From assembly GCF_001632365.1 (NCBI RefSeq), contig NW_024468537.1:29964-93963 (forward strand): a stretch of 64,000 nucleotides of DNA. Reading direction: 5' to 3'. The position numbers were made by a program, and so were the translations under genes. The first letter of the stretch is position 1. Every line of letters starts with the position of its first letter. This DNA is from Laetiporus sulphureus 93-53 (Eukaryota; Basidiomycota; Agaricomycetes; Polyporales; Laetiporaceae). Positions 24,118-35,291 of this stretch are shown piece by piece. The notes under the pieces were generated by a model. It worked only from the letters and a program-made list of their open reading frames with translations, was not told the origin of the DNA and ran no database searches.

Positions 24118-25244
24118 TCATGTGCATCCGTCGAAGTCGAGATCCATCGCAACATCCTCCCAAGCTTCCATATCTTCCTTCATCCTCTCACAATGTGCCT
24201 TTGCCCCCTTGAACGTAGCATCCCCCAGCAACAACCTCGCCGGGAATGGCCTTCCCTTCGCCTTTCCCTCTCCTCTCACGACGTCTACCAGCAGCTCCAT
24301 CGCCTTGGCAGGATCCCCCCTGACGTGCTTGAAGTGCTCTTCTAACCGTTGAATGGTCGCTTCGCGCGCGCCGTCGTAGTCCTGAACGTGATGGTTCAGC
24401 GCATAGGGCCGCTTGCCATTTCCCGGCGTGCGGAACTCTCCGGGGACGATGAGGAGCACGCGGATGTTGAAAGGGGCGAGCTCTGCTGCGAGTGTCTCGC
24501 TTATCGCTGGCATCGTCGCACGGCTGAAGGTCAGTGTTGTGCTCCGACGCGAATGTTGTTTTCAGCCTTACTGTGTATTGCGGCTTTCGACGCCATATAA
24601 AATGCGGCAGTCTGCGCATCCCGCTCAGCATCTTGTTTGGTACGACACCGGGGATTTCTCTCACTGTAAAGTGTGCGTTCCACACGGATCGACTACCCAC
24701 GAATACGACAGTTCCTGCCTTACGCTCACGCATGTGGGGGAGCACGGCATTTGTCACACTGATCGCGCCGAAGACGTTCGTCTGAAACTGAGCGATGGCT
24801 TCCTTGGTCCTGGGAGAAAGTATTTGGAGTGCATGGCGACTCCTAGACGCAAGATTATCGGACTACGCACCCTCCCTCCTCTACGAAGCTTTTTGATACG
24901 TACCCGGCATTGTTGACAAGGACGTCGATACGACCCCATACGGCTAGCGAATCGCTGACCTTCTTCTTGATGTTGTCCTCGTCCTCTGTTACGTCAAGCT
25001 CAATGACATGCAGTCGACACTTGTCAGCATTGGGGTAGGTGAAGTTTTCGAGATGGCGGACAGTAGCGATGGCCCGATCTCCTCTAGCTAACACCGAGTC
25101 GATTAAATATCGCCCAAGACCCGAGGACGTTCCTGGGAACATAACGGGAATACCGTCAACGTGTGAGCCGTGCTCAGTTTTGTGGAACATGCAGGATCTT
25201 TAGTACACACCGGTGATGAACCACACCAGCTGCTGTTCCGTCAT
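24118..25244 (-). CDS. Short-chain dehydrogenase/reductase (classical SDR)
   Basis: NAD(P)-dependent oxidoreductase with a Rossmann fold; substrate unknown. The first exon at 25244 downward encodes MTEQQLVWFITG and splices (GTGTGT...CAG) into TSSGLGRYL, which restores the cofactor motif TGTSSGLG. The acidic residue patch LDVTEDED is near 24985 and the NNAG motif near 24910. The catalytic YxxxK is YMASK near 24590, directly before an intron. The C-terminal half (from IPGEF-like LIVPGEFRTPG near 24450) ends FDGCT with a stop at 24118. All key residues are present. The most upstream in-frame ATG of the uninterrupted segment (25190) lies inside the intron and is not the start. About four introns. 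Confidence 0.88.
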
Positions 25245-25823
25245 GATCGAGTATGATTGACGAGCCCGTTTAGTGCGTTAGCAGATAAGCGAAGCATACA
25301 GGATTGCCGCCGCCGACAAGACTTTGAAAATGCGCACTCGTGACATTCAACCGGAGGAATCTCGCACAATTTAGCAGTTCGCATATCCGAATTCTCGGGC
25401 GACGCTTTGAGGCCCATCGTAACGCGGGCTTTGAGCTCGCCCCTAGGGAATATGACACCGTCGAGAAGACCTGAAACGACAAGTATATTATTTATAAAAA
25501 CCCAGTATCGTAAGTAATCCTAAGCGAGTCTGTGCTCCTAGACACGTTGTTAATCGCTCCATCGCTCGACCACATGGTATATAAGCGCCCACAGTATGGC
25601 CAAACATAGCAGGCCAGTATCCATTTGCGGGCAGAATGACATCACTGCTAGGAGAGGCCGCAAAGTGACGTACTGTTGGAGCGTCAGACACTCCAGTTGA
25701 AATTCCTCAAAGAGTTCATAATCCCTTCTCCGCCTGCGCTGTTCTTACAACTTTGATACCTTTCTCCATCGTCGCCACCCTCTTATACCTTGCAACCTTT
25801 CTGTAACGATAACGACTGCACTC
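25245..25823. other. Intergenic stretch with an unassigned open segment
   Basis: The minus strand is open for about 65 codons at about 25250-25480 (LLDGVIFPRGELKARVTMGL and a Cys-rich C-H-E-C segment) just after an acceptor-like TTTCAG. It may be an exon remnant but I cannot assign a family or connect it to other exons. The rest is the promoter side of the CsbD-like gene at 25824. Confidence 0.3.
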
Positions 25824-27844
25824 ATGGCTGGTCTTCCACCGACTATTTCTGCAGAGACCGGCACGCCCTCCCACGAGTGGGCCCAGAAGACGACCACCGC
25901 GGCGTTCGCGCGTGAAGATCCTGCGCCTGCCACGACACTTTCTGTTCCACCTGGCGTGCAAGCGCTCAGCCCGAGCACGCCCGAGGGAACAAACACTCCC
26001 AGCCGCGACATCCCCGGCGCATACCCAGAACAAACTGCCCCCCTCAACACACAGGCCATCGCCGATGCCGCGAAGACCGCTGTGGGCGCCGTCACGGCGA
26101 CCGCTGCCCTTTACATCCCTGTCGCGAAGAGCGCTGCAGCACAAGCTGTCAACACCGTGTCGTCATACATGCGTAAGATGTGCATTACTGAATCGATGAG
26201 GCCAGGCACTGACCATCGTCCAGCTGGCGCATACGGCACCGTCCCGAGCACAGGTACTACTGGCGACCACACAGCCCGTGCCTCGGCCCATGACAAGACA
26301 CATGTGGTCTCTCTTCCCTCTGACGAGATCAACGGCACAATGCCCAGCGACAAAGTCGGCGGCGCTGGAGCATTGCCTGGAAGTATCAACGAGGAAGCCG
26401 TGAGCCAAGCTCCCGATGAGCGCAATCAAACTTTAGGCCAGTAATTTCTTCTCTTACCTAGAGAACCCGACATTTACACTCCATACAGGGTTTCCACCCG
26501 CACCTTATCCAGCCGCTGCCCCGTCGGACGTGCCTCTTAATGCTCCTGTCATGTCGGCGGCGACCGGTGTGGTCGGTGCCACAACAGCGTTCACTCCCTT
26601 GGAGCCATCCGCCCCCTCCGCAAAGGATCGCGACCCGCACAGTGCCACCACTCTGCGTGACTCGATGCCCAGCACGGAGCCCACCGGCCAGCAGCCCTAT
26701 ACCCATCAAGATGGAGTAGGATCGCTTCCGGGCACTATCAGCGAGAAGAGCGTCATTAAGTTGCCCGAAGAAGCAGCCGTAGGCAGTGCTGTGGGCATGT
26801 CGCTCCCGTCGACCGAGCTCAGGGGCCAGCAGCCGTTCGAGCATCAAGATGGTGTAGGTGCGCTTCCGGGACCGAAGCGCGAACAGGGTGTTGCTCTTCT
26901 TCCGGACGAGACCGGCGGTCCTACTGGTGCAACGAATGCTACAGTGAATGCAACGGGCACACGTCCGCGTGATTACGCCGAGCCTGCAGGCGTTCCGCGC
27001 CTCGGTGAGGAGCAGGGTTATGAGAGAATTGGAGCGAGTGAAAGAAGGGTGGGGAGTGACGCTGTCGGCGGTGTTGGTTCGCCACTCGGCCCTGCAGGAG
27101 GGGAGGGCGTTTCGATGTTGCCGATTGAGCGCTCGAGGGAAACGAAGGAGCGAATGCCCACTGCGATTGCTCCCGGACAGGACACGACGCAGGGAGATAA
27201 GTTAAATGAGATGGACGGGGCAGAGCGGGCGGAAAGACCTGAGCGGAAGGAGAATGTAGTGGAAGAGATCCACACGGAGAAGGAGACCCACACGGTGAGT
27301 ATTCATTTTTGGCGGTGAGGGGAGACGTGGTGTCGATGGTGCCGCTGAGAGGGATGAGCGTGCTGAGCGCGGAAATGCGGATAGCGCCGACATCGGGGAA
27401 CGAGGCTCGGATGAGGTGGGGGCGCCATCGCCACCCTCGATCTCTCAATTTTTGATGTCATCTCTTCGCCGAACTTCGCTAACCTCCCATCCTCAGATTT
27501 CCGGGGGCTACGACACTGGCTATCACCCTGCCGCGATGCATCCGTTGGGGACGTACGTGGGCGACAATGCTGGTGAGCACGAGGCGAAGGGAGCTGCGAC
27601 GACGGGCGACGCGATGTCGGGCGCGGAAACGAAGGGTGATGCGATGAAGGATAACAAGACTGAAGGCGGCGAGAGTGTCGGCACGCACGGGCATGAGGGC
27701 GCAGAGCATAAAACGAAGAAGGCGGGAATCATGGACAAGGTGAAGGGTGAGGCGAAGGTCCTGATCGGAAAGATAGAGGGAAAGAAGGGCGTGGAAAAGG
27801 TTAAGGAGGGTAAGATGCAGAAGGCGGGGGAGCTGCCGGAATGA
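25824..27844 (+). CDS. Hydrophilic repeat protein with CsbD-like C-terminus
   Basis: Probably a soluble stress-associated protein; the role is inferred from composition and the tail. The ATG at 25824 gives MAGLPPTISAETGTPSHEWA. An Ala-rich helix (AIADAAKTAVGAVTATAALY) is near residue 75. Then come about four imperfect repeats of roughly 35-40 residues of the type GQQP-(Y/F)-x-HQDGVG-(S/A)-LPG ... LP-(D/E)-E, at about 26340-26430, 26665-26780, 26800-26915 and, degenerate, 27060-27140. The last exon (27497-27844) is Lys/Glu-rich and ends with a CsbD-like MDKVKGEAKVLIGKIEG segment. Introns: 26440-26487 and 27295-27496, both GT...AG and in frame; the second is long for this genome. No membrane segment. 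Product is likely largely disordered. Confidence 0.75.
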
Positions 27845-28884
27845 GCGCCCGATGAGTACGTATTTAATAATGCGATCCCGCTCTCCTCTTCCCCGGGACT
27901 TGCTTCTTTCCTGTTTGTTATGTTTGGGTCAGCGCATATAGGCGTTGTATATCATAGTTTCTGATGTACTGTATGAGTAGTGTAAAAACATTATTATCAG
28001 ACGAGCGTTGTCTGGGTCCAGCGTGGCTCGCAAGAAGTGGGTGTGCCGCAGAAGAACATTATTATCAGACGAGCGTTGTCTGGGTCCAGCGTGGCTCGCA
28101 AGAAGTGGGTGTGCCGCGGAGGTACTAGGAGGCGCAGCCTGTGTCAATCCTGGTGCGCCTTCACAGTTAGCTGCGCATATAATCAGCGGAAAAGGGCCAC
28201 ATGAGCGTCGAGGAGAACGACGAGGACTCGGTACGCGATAACGCCCACGTATGCGTGACAATGCGACAACTGCACGTGATCGCGTACGGCTGTCACGTAA
28301 CGCGCGACCCGGGCAAACGCGTGCGTCTTGCTCGATTCCGCAAGTACGAGTCACCGTCGCGACTATTAAGGTCGTCGCACATGTATCGAGAAGGGAGCGC
28401 AATAATTGAGGCGAGGGACGGCTCAGGACGATGAGTTTCTTGGTGAGGCACTGCGAGTCGAGAAGGCGAACCCAGAGAGCGAGAGCCAAGTTGAACGCAG
28501 ATGAGGGAAGTGCAGCCCGCGAGACTCCATACTATCAGGTGTGAGCTGATCGCTCATGGGCAAACGGGATGTGAGACGTGGCGGCGCGGGCGCGAGGAGC
28601 TTGCGGAGGTAATGTCGAGCTAGAACGTGTCCCGGATGACATCCGAGTCAGGCATGAGGTGTGGGGTGAGATGATAGGAGATGTGGGTGAAGAAGCAGAT
28701 AGGAGACACCCTTTGTAGCAGGAGGATGGTACTTTCCCGAGGATTGATTGTCTGACGCCCAGGCTTCTGTCTGGTCCAAACACAAGTTCCAGAGACGCCT
28801 ATCATCCGATAAAAGAGAGAAGCTATCGATACATGTTGGTGCAAAGCAATGCGAAGCGGAAGGAGTCGGGCTCAAGGGTGGTGG
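27845..28884. other. Intergenic region with tandem duplication
   Basis: About 1 kb between convergent genes (CsbD-like, plus; TFIIIC subunit, minus). It holds the 68-bp tandem duplication at 27988-28117 and GC-rich sequence around 28180-28340. Open frames exist on both strands but none has a recognisable product. Confidence 0.4.
27988..28117. repeat. Two-copy tandem repeat, 68-bp period
   Basis: A 62-nt segment starting ACATTATTATCAGACGAGCG at 27988 recurs identically at 28056, ending GTGTGCCGC at 28117; a 6-nt spacer separates the copies. It lies about 145 bases after the stop of the CsbD-like gene. The identity suggests a recent duplication. Confidence 0.85.
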
Positions 28885-31800
28885 TTATAGAGACAACCAG
28901 CGGCGGTACAAATTCTCGGCGAGGGGCGTTGCGCCTGTCGTCACGTAAATAAGAGATAGGTTATATGCTGCTTCACGGGCCAATCCGTAGTCCTACATGG
29001 ATCTGTCAGTTAATAGAGATGAAGCCCAGATTGGAACAGAAATCACCTCGTCATTGACGCCTGTTCGGTTCTCGGCCAACTCAAGGACTCGCTCATAGTG
29101 GCGGACAGCAAGTGAATGCAGGCCTTCGTTGGAATCAGCCATCAACCCGGGTGTTATCAAACGCAGGTACGCACCGAGCTGTTGAAACACACGTCCAAAG
29201 TTGTACTCGACTTCATCCATGCCATCGGAATCAACTCCACGGATCGCTCGGTAACGAGATAGGAAGGCCATTCCCTGTTTGTGATATCAGCAGGCATGAG
29301 GACGAGAAAGTGGGAATTGGCTGTACTTGTGTGATAAGGTGATTCCTATTATCCGCCTGACGTTGCATTGCTCGACCGAACGACGCGATCGCAGTGCACA
29401 GGCAAATCATTGGGTCGTCTGGACAGTAGTCATATGCATGCAAGAGGTAGACTGGGTGTAGGTCGGCTTGAGTGAATATCAAAATGCACAGTGAGATGGT
29501 AGCACGCACATAAGGCACTTTGATAGCTTCTGGCTGCGAGGCAGATCTGTCCATACACAGCAATACTTACCGGATTGCCTTTCGTGGGCAGCCCTGACTT
29601 ATCCACAGCAGTAGGGGCACCTTCTCCGGCCACTTCGTCGATATCATCTTCGTCAACGTCCTCAGCATCGCCAGCCTTTTGGCCTCCCGTTTGGCCGTAT
29701 CGACGAAGAATATGGTTCCAGCGCAGGGCGTCCTTATTCTTCAAAGCCATGTCACCGAGCTTCAGCTCCCGTAGGAGATGCTTAGTCAATGTCGACACTA
29801 GAAATGCATCGGTGGGACGGAGGCCGCTTCCGAGAGAGGCAACTAAAACACGGAGAGGCTCGTTGTTGAATTGGTAGGCATTTATGAGCTTGCGGGATTG
29901 CTCCACTGCTATTTGGTAGTTGCCTGCATGTACAGAGCAAGCTAGCAGAGGGCAAGCATTCCAGCTTCAGCAACGACTTTGAACATTGGCTTAAGGGATG
30001 TGACAGCTTACTTATCAAAGCCAGCCTAATGGCATCTTGAGCAACGCGACTTTGGTATGCATTAGAATATGTGATGTGCCGAAGAATCTCTTGGGCTTCC
30101 TCATATCGGCCTTGTTTAGTCAATTGGAACGTATACTTGTAAAGAGTCAGCCCAGCGGAGGACAATGAGCAATATAGCTTACATGCAAGAATAGTCTCAG
30201 CCATTCCTCGAAGGACACTGTGCGGAACGTCTCCACGCCGCCTGGATTTATTCCTTCGCTCTTAACCTTGTGCGCCATCATCCCGCGTCCTAATGGCGGA
30301 GGTAAAACGATCAATCTCGACATCTGATAGTCGTTGACTACAACGCACCAAGCTCCAGTTGTAGACGAGACGCCATGCTCTCCTCACTTGCTTCTGCTGT
30401 CTGCTTCCTTGATGACCGAGGAAACATTCCGCGGAAGCCTTGATGCTATGGCCAGGTATCAGCTTAGCATGCATAGACTCTGACAAAAGCTTACTCGACT
30501 GGTCAAGAAAAGAGGCCTCGTCTCCCTGAATGACTCGACAAGCTTCTCTGCCTCAACGAGCCATTCCCTTTCTGCTTCCTCTTCACCTCCTACCATCACA
30601 CGTGGCCACAATTCCTTAATCCGATGGAACCCTTGCACCACCTCCCGTTCTTTCTCGGCTTCCAGCTCTCGGAGCTGTGTAAATGTGACTTTGCTGGCTG
30701 CCTTGGCTGCCTTCCCTTTAGGCTTGCTCTTCTCATCAAATAGAGAGGTCGTTGGGAGAGTTTCTCCAGCGCCTTCCGCGGCCCCCTGACGCTGGCGTCT
30801 CTTGCGAGAGTCAATGACTAACGCGCACAGTCAGCGGTGAAGAAATCCCTAAACAAATCGCGATTGACCTTGCATGACCAGATCGAAAGCCTTGCGAGTC
30901 TCGCCAGTAATCTCATAGATTTCAGCGAGTTTCATTTTGGCCTCGTTGTTGGTTGGATCAGCACTTATCACTTCAGTCGTTTTAGTCGTTTTAATCAGGT
31001 GCCATGTCATCGGTATAAAGAATGCACACGTACCGTGTTCATAGACCTCGGCTGCCTCTTTGATGTCACCCACCATCCGTCGACAAACGGCAGCTTGCAT
31101 AAGAACGTATAGGCTGCTAGTCTGCACGACAAAGAAATTTAGGCCTACAGAAAAATTCATATGAGTAGCCGCTTACCCCAGCATCTCCACCGAGAATCTC
31201 ATATATGCGTCCTGCCTCCGCATACAATTCCCGCTCGAAATATGCGTCTGCTATCTCTCCAAAGAGCGGCGCATATTCGGTGACGTCTTGTGAAAGTACA
31301 ATATTAGCATGGATCTGCCAAACGCAAACTAAGTATGATGCTGGAGGAGCCCCACAAGAGTATGACACACCTTTCCTTCCTCAATATCGCCCATTTTGAT
31401 CCTGGACACCGCCAGTCGGTGTCTTGCATTCACATCGAGCGGATACATGCCGGGCTGCAGAGCGCCTTCGGTGCCTCTCAGGCCTTCAATAACATCGTAC
31501 TCCCGATCATCCTCACAGACATCCCAAAACCGCTGCTGCGAGCGTCCCTGAAGCCATCTACACCCGTTTCTAATCGTCTCGATGGCCTTCTCGTACTGGC
31601 CAAGTGTGTTATAGAGGTCGGCGAGGACCAGCAGCTGCATAAGTCCGAATCCGCCTCCAGGCACTTCTTTCTCCGCCCTGTGGTCGTACCCAAGGCCGGT
31701 CGGGAACGCAGACTGATAGTGCGCAAAGCAGGCTTCGAAGAGCGATGCACATCGTTCGAGGTCGGACAGTTCGATCAGGATCGGTCGGATCTCGTCAAGG

Positions 31801-32861
31801 ACTGTGAGATCGTGAGGATACCGCTTCAGTATCATCAAAAAGGTATCGCGGGCCTATCTCATAATATGAGTGACTAAGACGGGGGATATAATAGCTTTTG
31901 CTCACAATTTTCAGTTCCCCGACTTCCTTGGCAAGCATTGCGCGGTCCCACAGCACATCGACCGCCGTGGCATCAAGACGATACGCCTTACCGTAGCAAT
32001 ACAGTGCCTGCTGGTTGAGCCCCAGTTCCCTGCGTCGATGTCAGGTCTATGTTCCTCATGATAAGGTGAACGACATACAAGGATCGCTTGGCGAGCTGCC
32101 TCCATACTTCCTCATCGTGATCCAAATGCGCAGCCATGATACGCAATTGCAGTTCTTTCTGCGGCTCGTTCATGTCGGCATAACACTGAGCGAGCACAGA
32201 CCATGCGGATACGGCGTGGGGCTCGATGCGGATGACTTCCTGCATGATGCGGATCGTCTCCGGGATGTCGTTATCGACGTACGCTTGGTTGCCCTCGCCG
32301 ATCAGTATCCGGACTTGCGGCGAGAGTACCGGACCTGAGCGGCGCGCGCGCTGCAGGCTCAGTTCATATGAGAATTAAGGCTATCAAGAGGCCATAAACT
32401 GACCTTTTTAACCTTCCTTCGACCGACTCCTGACGCTTCGCGCAGGTCATCCCGAAACTCGGCCTCTTTCTCTTCGAGATTGACGTTCCACATTCTTGAG
32501 AGAATACCGGTACTCGAGCCTCCATCTGCCCCGCGTATGCTCTGAACAAGCCGACTTCGAGGAATATTGACTTAGCTGTCATCGCCGGAACAAACAATAA
32601 ACCGGGTACGTACTCGAAGTCTCCTTCAATCTCCACTTCCGCATTGAGGCCTCCATTATCAGCAACCGCTCCTTCCGCTTCCGCGTCTTCTTCTTCTTCT
32701 TCCTCCTCCTCCTCTTCTGATTGTTGAGACTCAGACTGTTCCGATGCCGTAACCTTGGAATCGTCGCTCTCCCATTCGAGATCCGAGCTTTTGGACTCCT
32801 CGCTCACGTCGTCCTCTGCCTCAATCGGCGACAAGGGCCAGTGCGTAAGGGCATCCGACAT
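28885..32861 (-). CDS. TFC4: TFIIIC tetratricopeptide-repeat subunit (Tfc4/Sfc4/GTF3C3-type)
   Basis: Subunit of the RNA polymerase III factor TFIIIC, which binds the internal promoters of tRNA genes and recruits TFIIIB through its TPR array. The ATG at 32859-32861 gives MSDALTHWPLSPIEAE. An acidic domain with a Glu run follows (about 32640-32830). TPR-rich sequence starts near 32300 (IRIMQEVIRIEPHAVSAWSV) and continues to about 29000. The C-terminal TPR block includes VEYNFGRVFQQLG and, after an intron, LHSLAVRHYERVLELAE. The last exon is not obvious as a long ORF: it reads GLAREAAYNLSLIYVTTG and ends YRRWLSL with TAA at 28885-28887, matching the family's usual end. About fifteen introns. 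Strong match in order and content; exact exon borders are approximate. Confidence 0.88.
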
Positions 32862-35291
32862 GTTTCAAGCTCAAGTTCACTGCAGCCAGTAAAATAGTGG
32901 AGGGACAGCGGAGCGTGGAATGTCCAGCAGCGTGTTGCTGCGCTGCAACTGGAGAAAGCGAAAGACCAGGAGGGAGGCCATCGCGATCACGTGAAATGAT
33001 TTACACGCTCGAGCGCCCAAGGGAGGACGCGTTGAGTATGCGCGCGATCAAACACCAAACACTCTCTTTTTTTTGTAACATCTTTCAACAAATCAGCGAG
33101 CTCAAGTCGCATCTCCAGCTCTTCATCTATCACTTTTGAAAGGAATGCTCTAGGACCTGCATGTTCCAGCATCTATAAGCAGAACATGGACCCAGTCGAC
33201 GATCGACGATATCGACCGCGTTGCTCTTTCAATCGATTGTGTGGGCAATTCGCTTCGCGGGTTGAGTAAATTCTAGGTTTCGTATCGATTTATATTCAGC
33301 ACATCAATATGCTTACGCTATGCTGCCGCGAGTATGCCTAGCTTCTGCAGAGTTTGTCGGCTGCTTCTAGTTTTCTCCTCCATCCAAGAACCGCTTCCCG
33401 CGTAGCAGCTTCCTCGTGCGTTGCACTAATACCTTGACCCTTACTGTCTATTCATGGATTGAGGCGAAACTCACTAAAATTTGCCACCTTTGTGGTGCCT
33501 GACGGTATGTTTGTTTCATTGCGATCTGCATAATCCTCTTCCGGTTACAGCGAAGAACTAAAATATAGTCAGGGGCCTATTACGAGCTAAGGGATTTGCT
33601 ACAGTACGTTTCCGAATAGCGAGCTGCACGCCAGCGTTTAGACGGCTCATTATTGCATTGTTATGATACCGGGTTCCAATCCCGACTGAACGGATTTGTC
33701 CCTAAGAGCATGTGGCATATGGTACCGGCGGCATCGTAAAAATGGACCGAGCGTACGGGAAGGCGGATAATTACCACAATTACAGCGCGGCGACCTGTGT
33801 CAAATGGAACGTTGACCCTTACCGGCACCTCGCGGATTTACTTCTGGTCCAGTCAGGAATGAAACTTGAAACTGGTTGTACCGTAGACCAGCCATTTCTA
33901 CCGCAGTGACTCAGACAATTATCGAGACATCCAGCGGTATGTGGGTTAGCTGCTGATGTTATTGGTATGATATGCACTGAACAGTGCTAGTGAGGTACCT
34001 AGAACCAGGGAACCCCGCAATATCCATCTCGTCGCAGCCTCGTACCGGGGGCAGGGTGACTGAACTAGGAGTTTCCGGGCGAGCGGCGCAACCTGTACGT
34101 CCGGCGATCAAGCCTCCTGCATTCTCGATCAAGCCATCGAGGCCGTTTGGAGCCCCGCGTTCGGGGTATCAAATTCCGGCTGCGTGGCCGGCGGAATCAA
34201 ATGCTTTCGGTGCTTCCGGGCATCTCCGTACTCAGCCAGAACATTGAATATTGAAGGCTGATGGTGGTCGATTGATGAGACCGTGAGTAAGTACTTCGTC
34301 GAGCAGAATATACAACTTGATAGATCAATATGGACAGCAAGGCTGCCCACCGAGTAGCGGGGCTTGGAGGATAGGGAATGACTCCGACTTTTCAATAATG
34401 GTCCACATAGCGTGGCATTGGCGAGCAGCGATGACCACTGTTGCTAGCATATCTAGAAATATTACCACATAAGCACTGCACTGCTCGTTAATTAACGCTG
34501 AGAGGAGAACTCCCCTAATTTCCAAGAACGCAAAGTTGAGAGCGAGATCTATCACACACTGCACATGATCATCTAAGATTTAGATCTCCAGACTGCGGCC
34601 AGCAGATCTCAAGATCTTGCAACAAGGTCACAAAATAATTGATGGCAAGCCAGTCACAGCATTACCTGCATTAACGGAGATAATGAAACATTACAATACC
34701 CACGACTTAGCAAAGGCAGGTACAGTATGCTTACCAAGGTCTGTATCAATATTGTGTATTACAAGCAGTGCTTTCATTCGCGTTAACCGGGCAATGCCCT
34801 CTTCGAAGTGGCACTATAGTCTCTGTGGTCAAAAACGCCAGATTCTAATAAATCCCGGGCACTGTGCCAAAGCGTTCCAGCTTAGCATGCATCACATCTA
34901 CGCAGCGAATTGTGGACAACATGAAGTTGGACGCACTGCAGCGGCACACTAAAAGGTCATGTGATCGAGAGTATATGAGCTTCGCCGTTGCCCCGCATTC
35001 ACACACCTGAGCTCTCCTCGTCGCACATCTCAACTTTACCGTCGACACCGCCGACACCGCCGTAACCAACGTGGTGGACGCCGGGGCACTTTGTGCGCTG
35101 CCCCCGGTCGGACACTTCCGATCAGCTTCCGCACGGCATTGTCACGGCACGTATGCCAATGTTGTGTTTCTATCCGCACCGCCCACCTCCAATAAATACT
35201 TGGAATTTCGCATCCTCCGTGTTCTTCGCACTTTCTGGATCGTCCAATCTTGCAGAGTCGCGGCCCATCGACACGTCTGCAACCTGTTCCA
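32862..35291. other. Gene-poor stretch between divergent genes
   Basis: About 2.4 kb with no supported gene. It holds the promoters of the minus-strand TFIIIC gene and the plus-strand kinase. Short frames such as 33984-34247 and 34617-34952 lack recognisable features. No transposon ends or tRNA were found; one tRNA T-loop-like sequence near 33669 was rejected. Confidence 0.45.

Noticed and set aside
25190..25190. ATG at 25190 as start of the dehydrogenase
   Set aside because: It lies inside an intron; splicing from the exon at 25244 restores the complete cofactor motif.
27929..28489. Minus-strand open frame of 186 codons across the tandem repeat
   Set aside because: Its repeated segment only reflects the DNA duplication; no family, start context or intron evidence.
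32690..32725. TTC/CTC-rich microsatellite
   Set aside because: It encodes the Glu run of the acidic N-terminal domain of the TFIIIC subunit, a usual feature of that protein.
33660..33690. tRNA-like T-loop (GGGTTCCAATCCCG)
   Set aside because: No matching A box, acceptor stem or anticodon arm could be formed around it on either strand.
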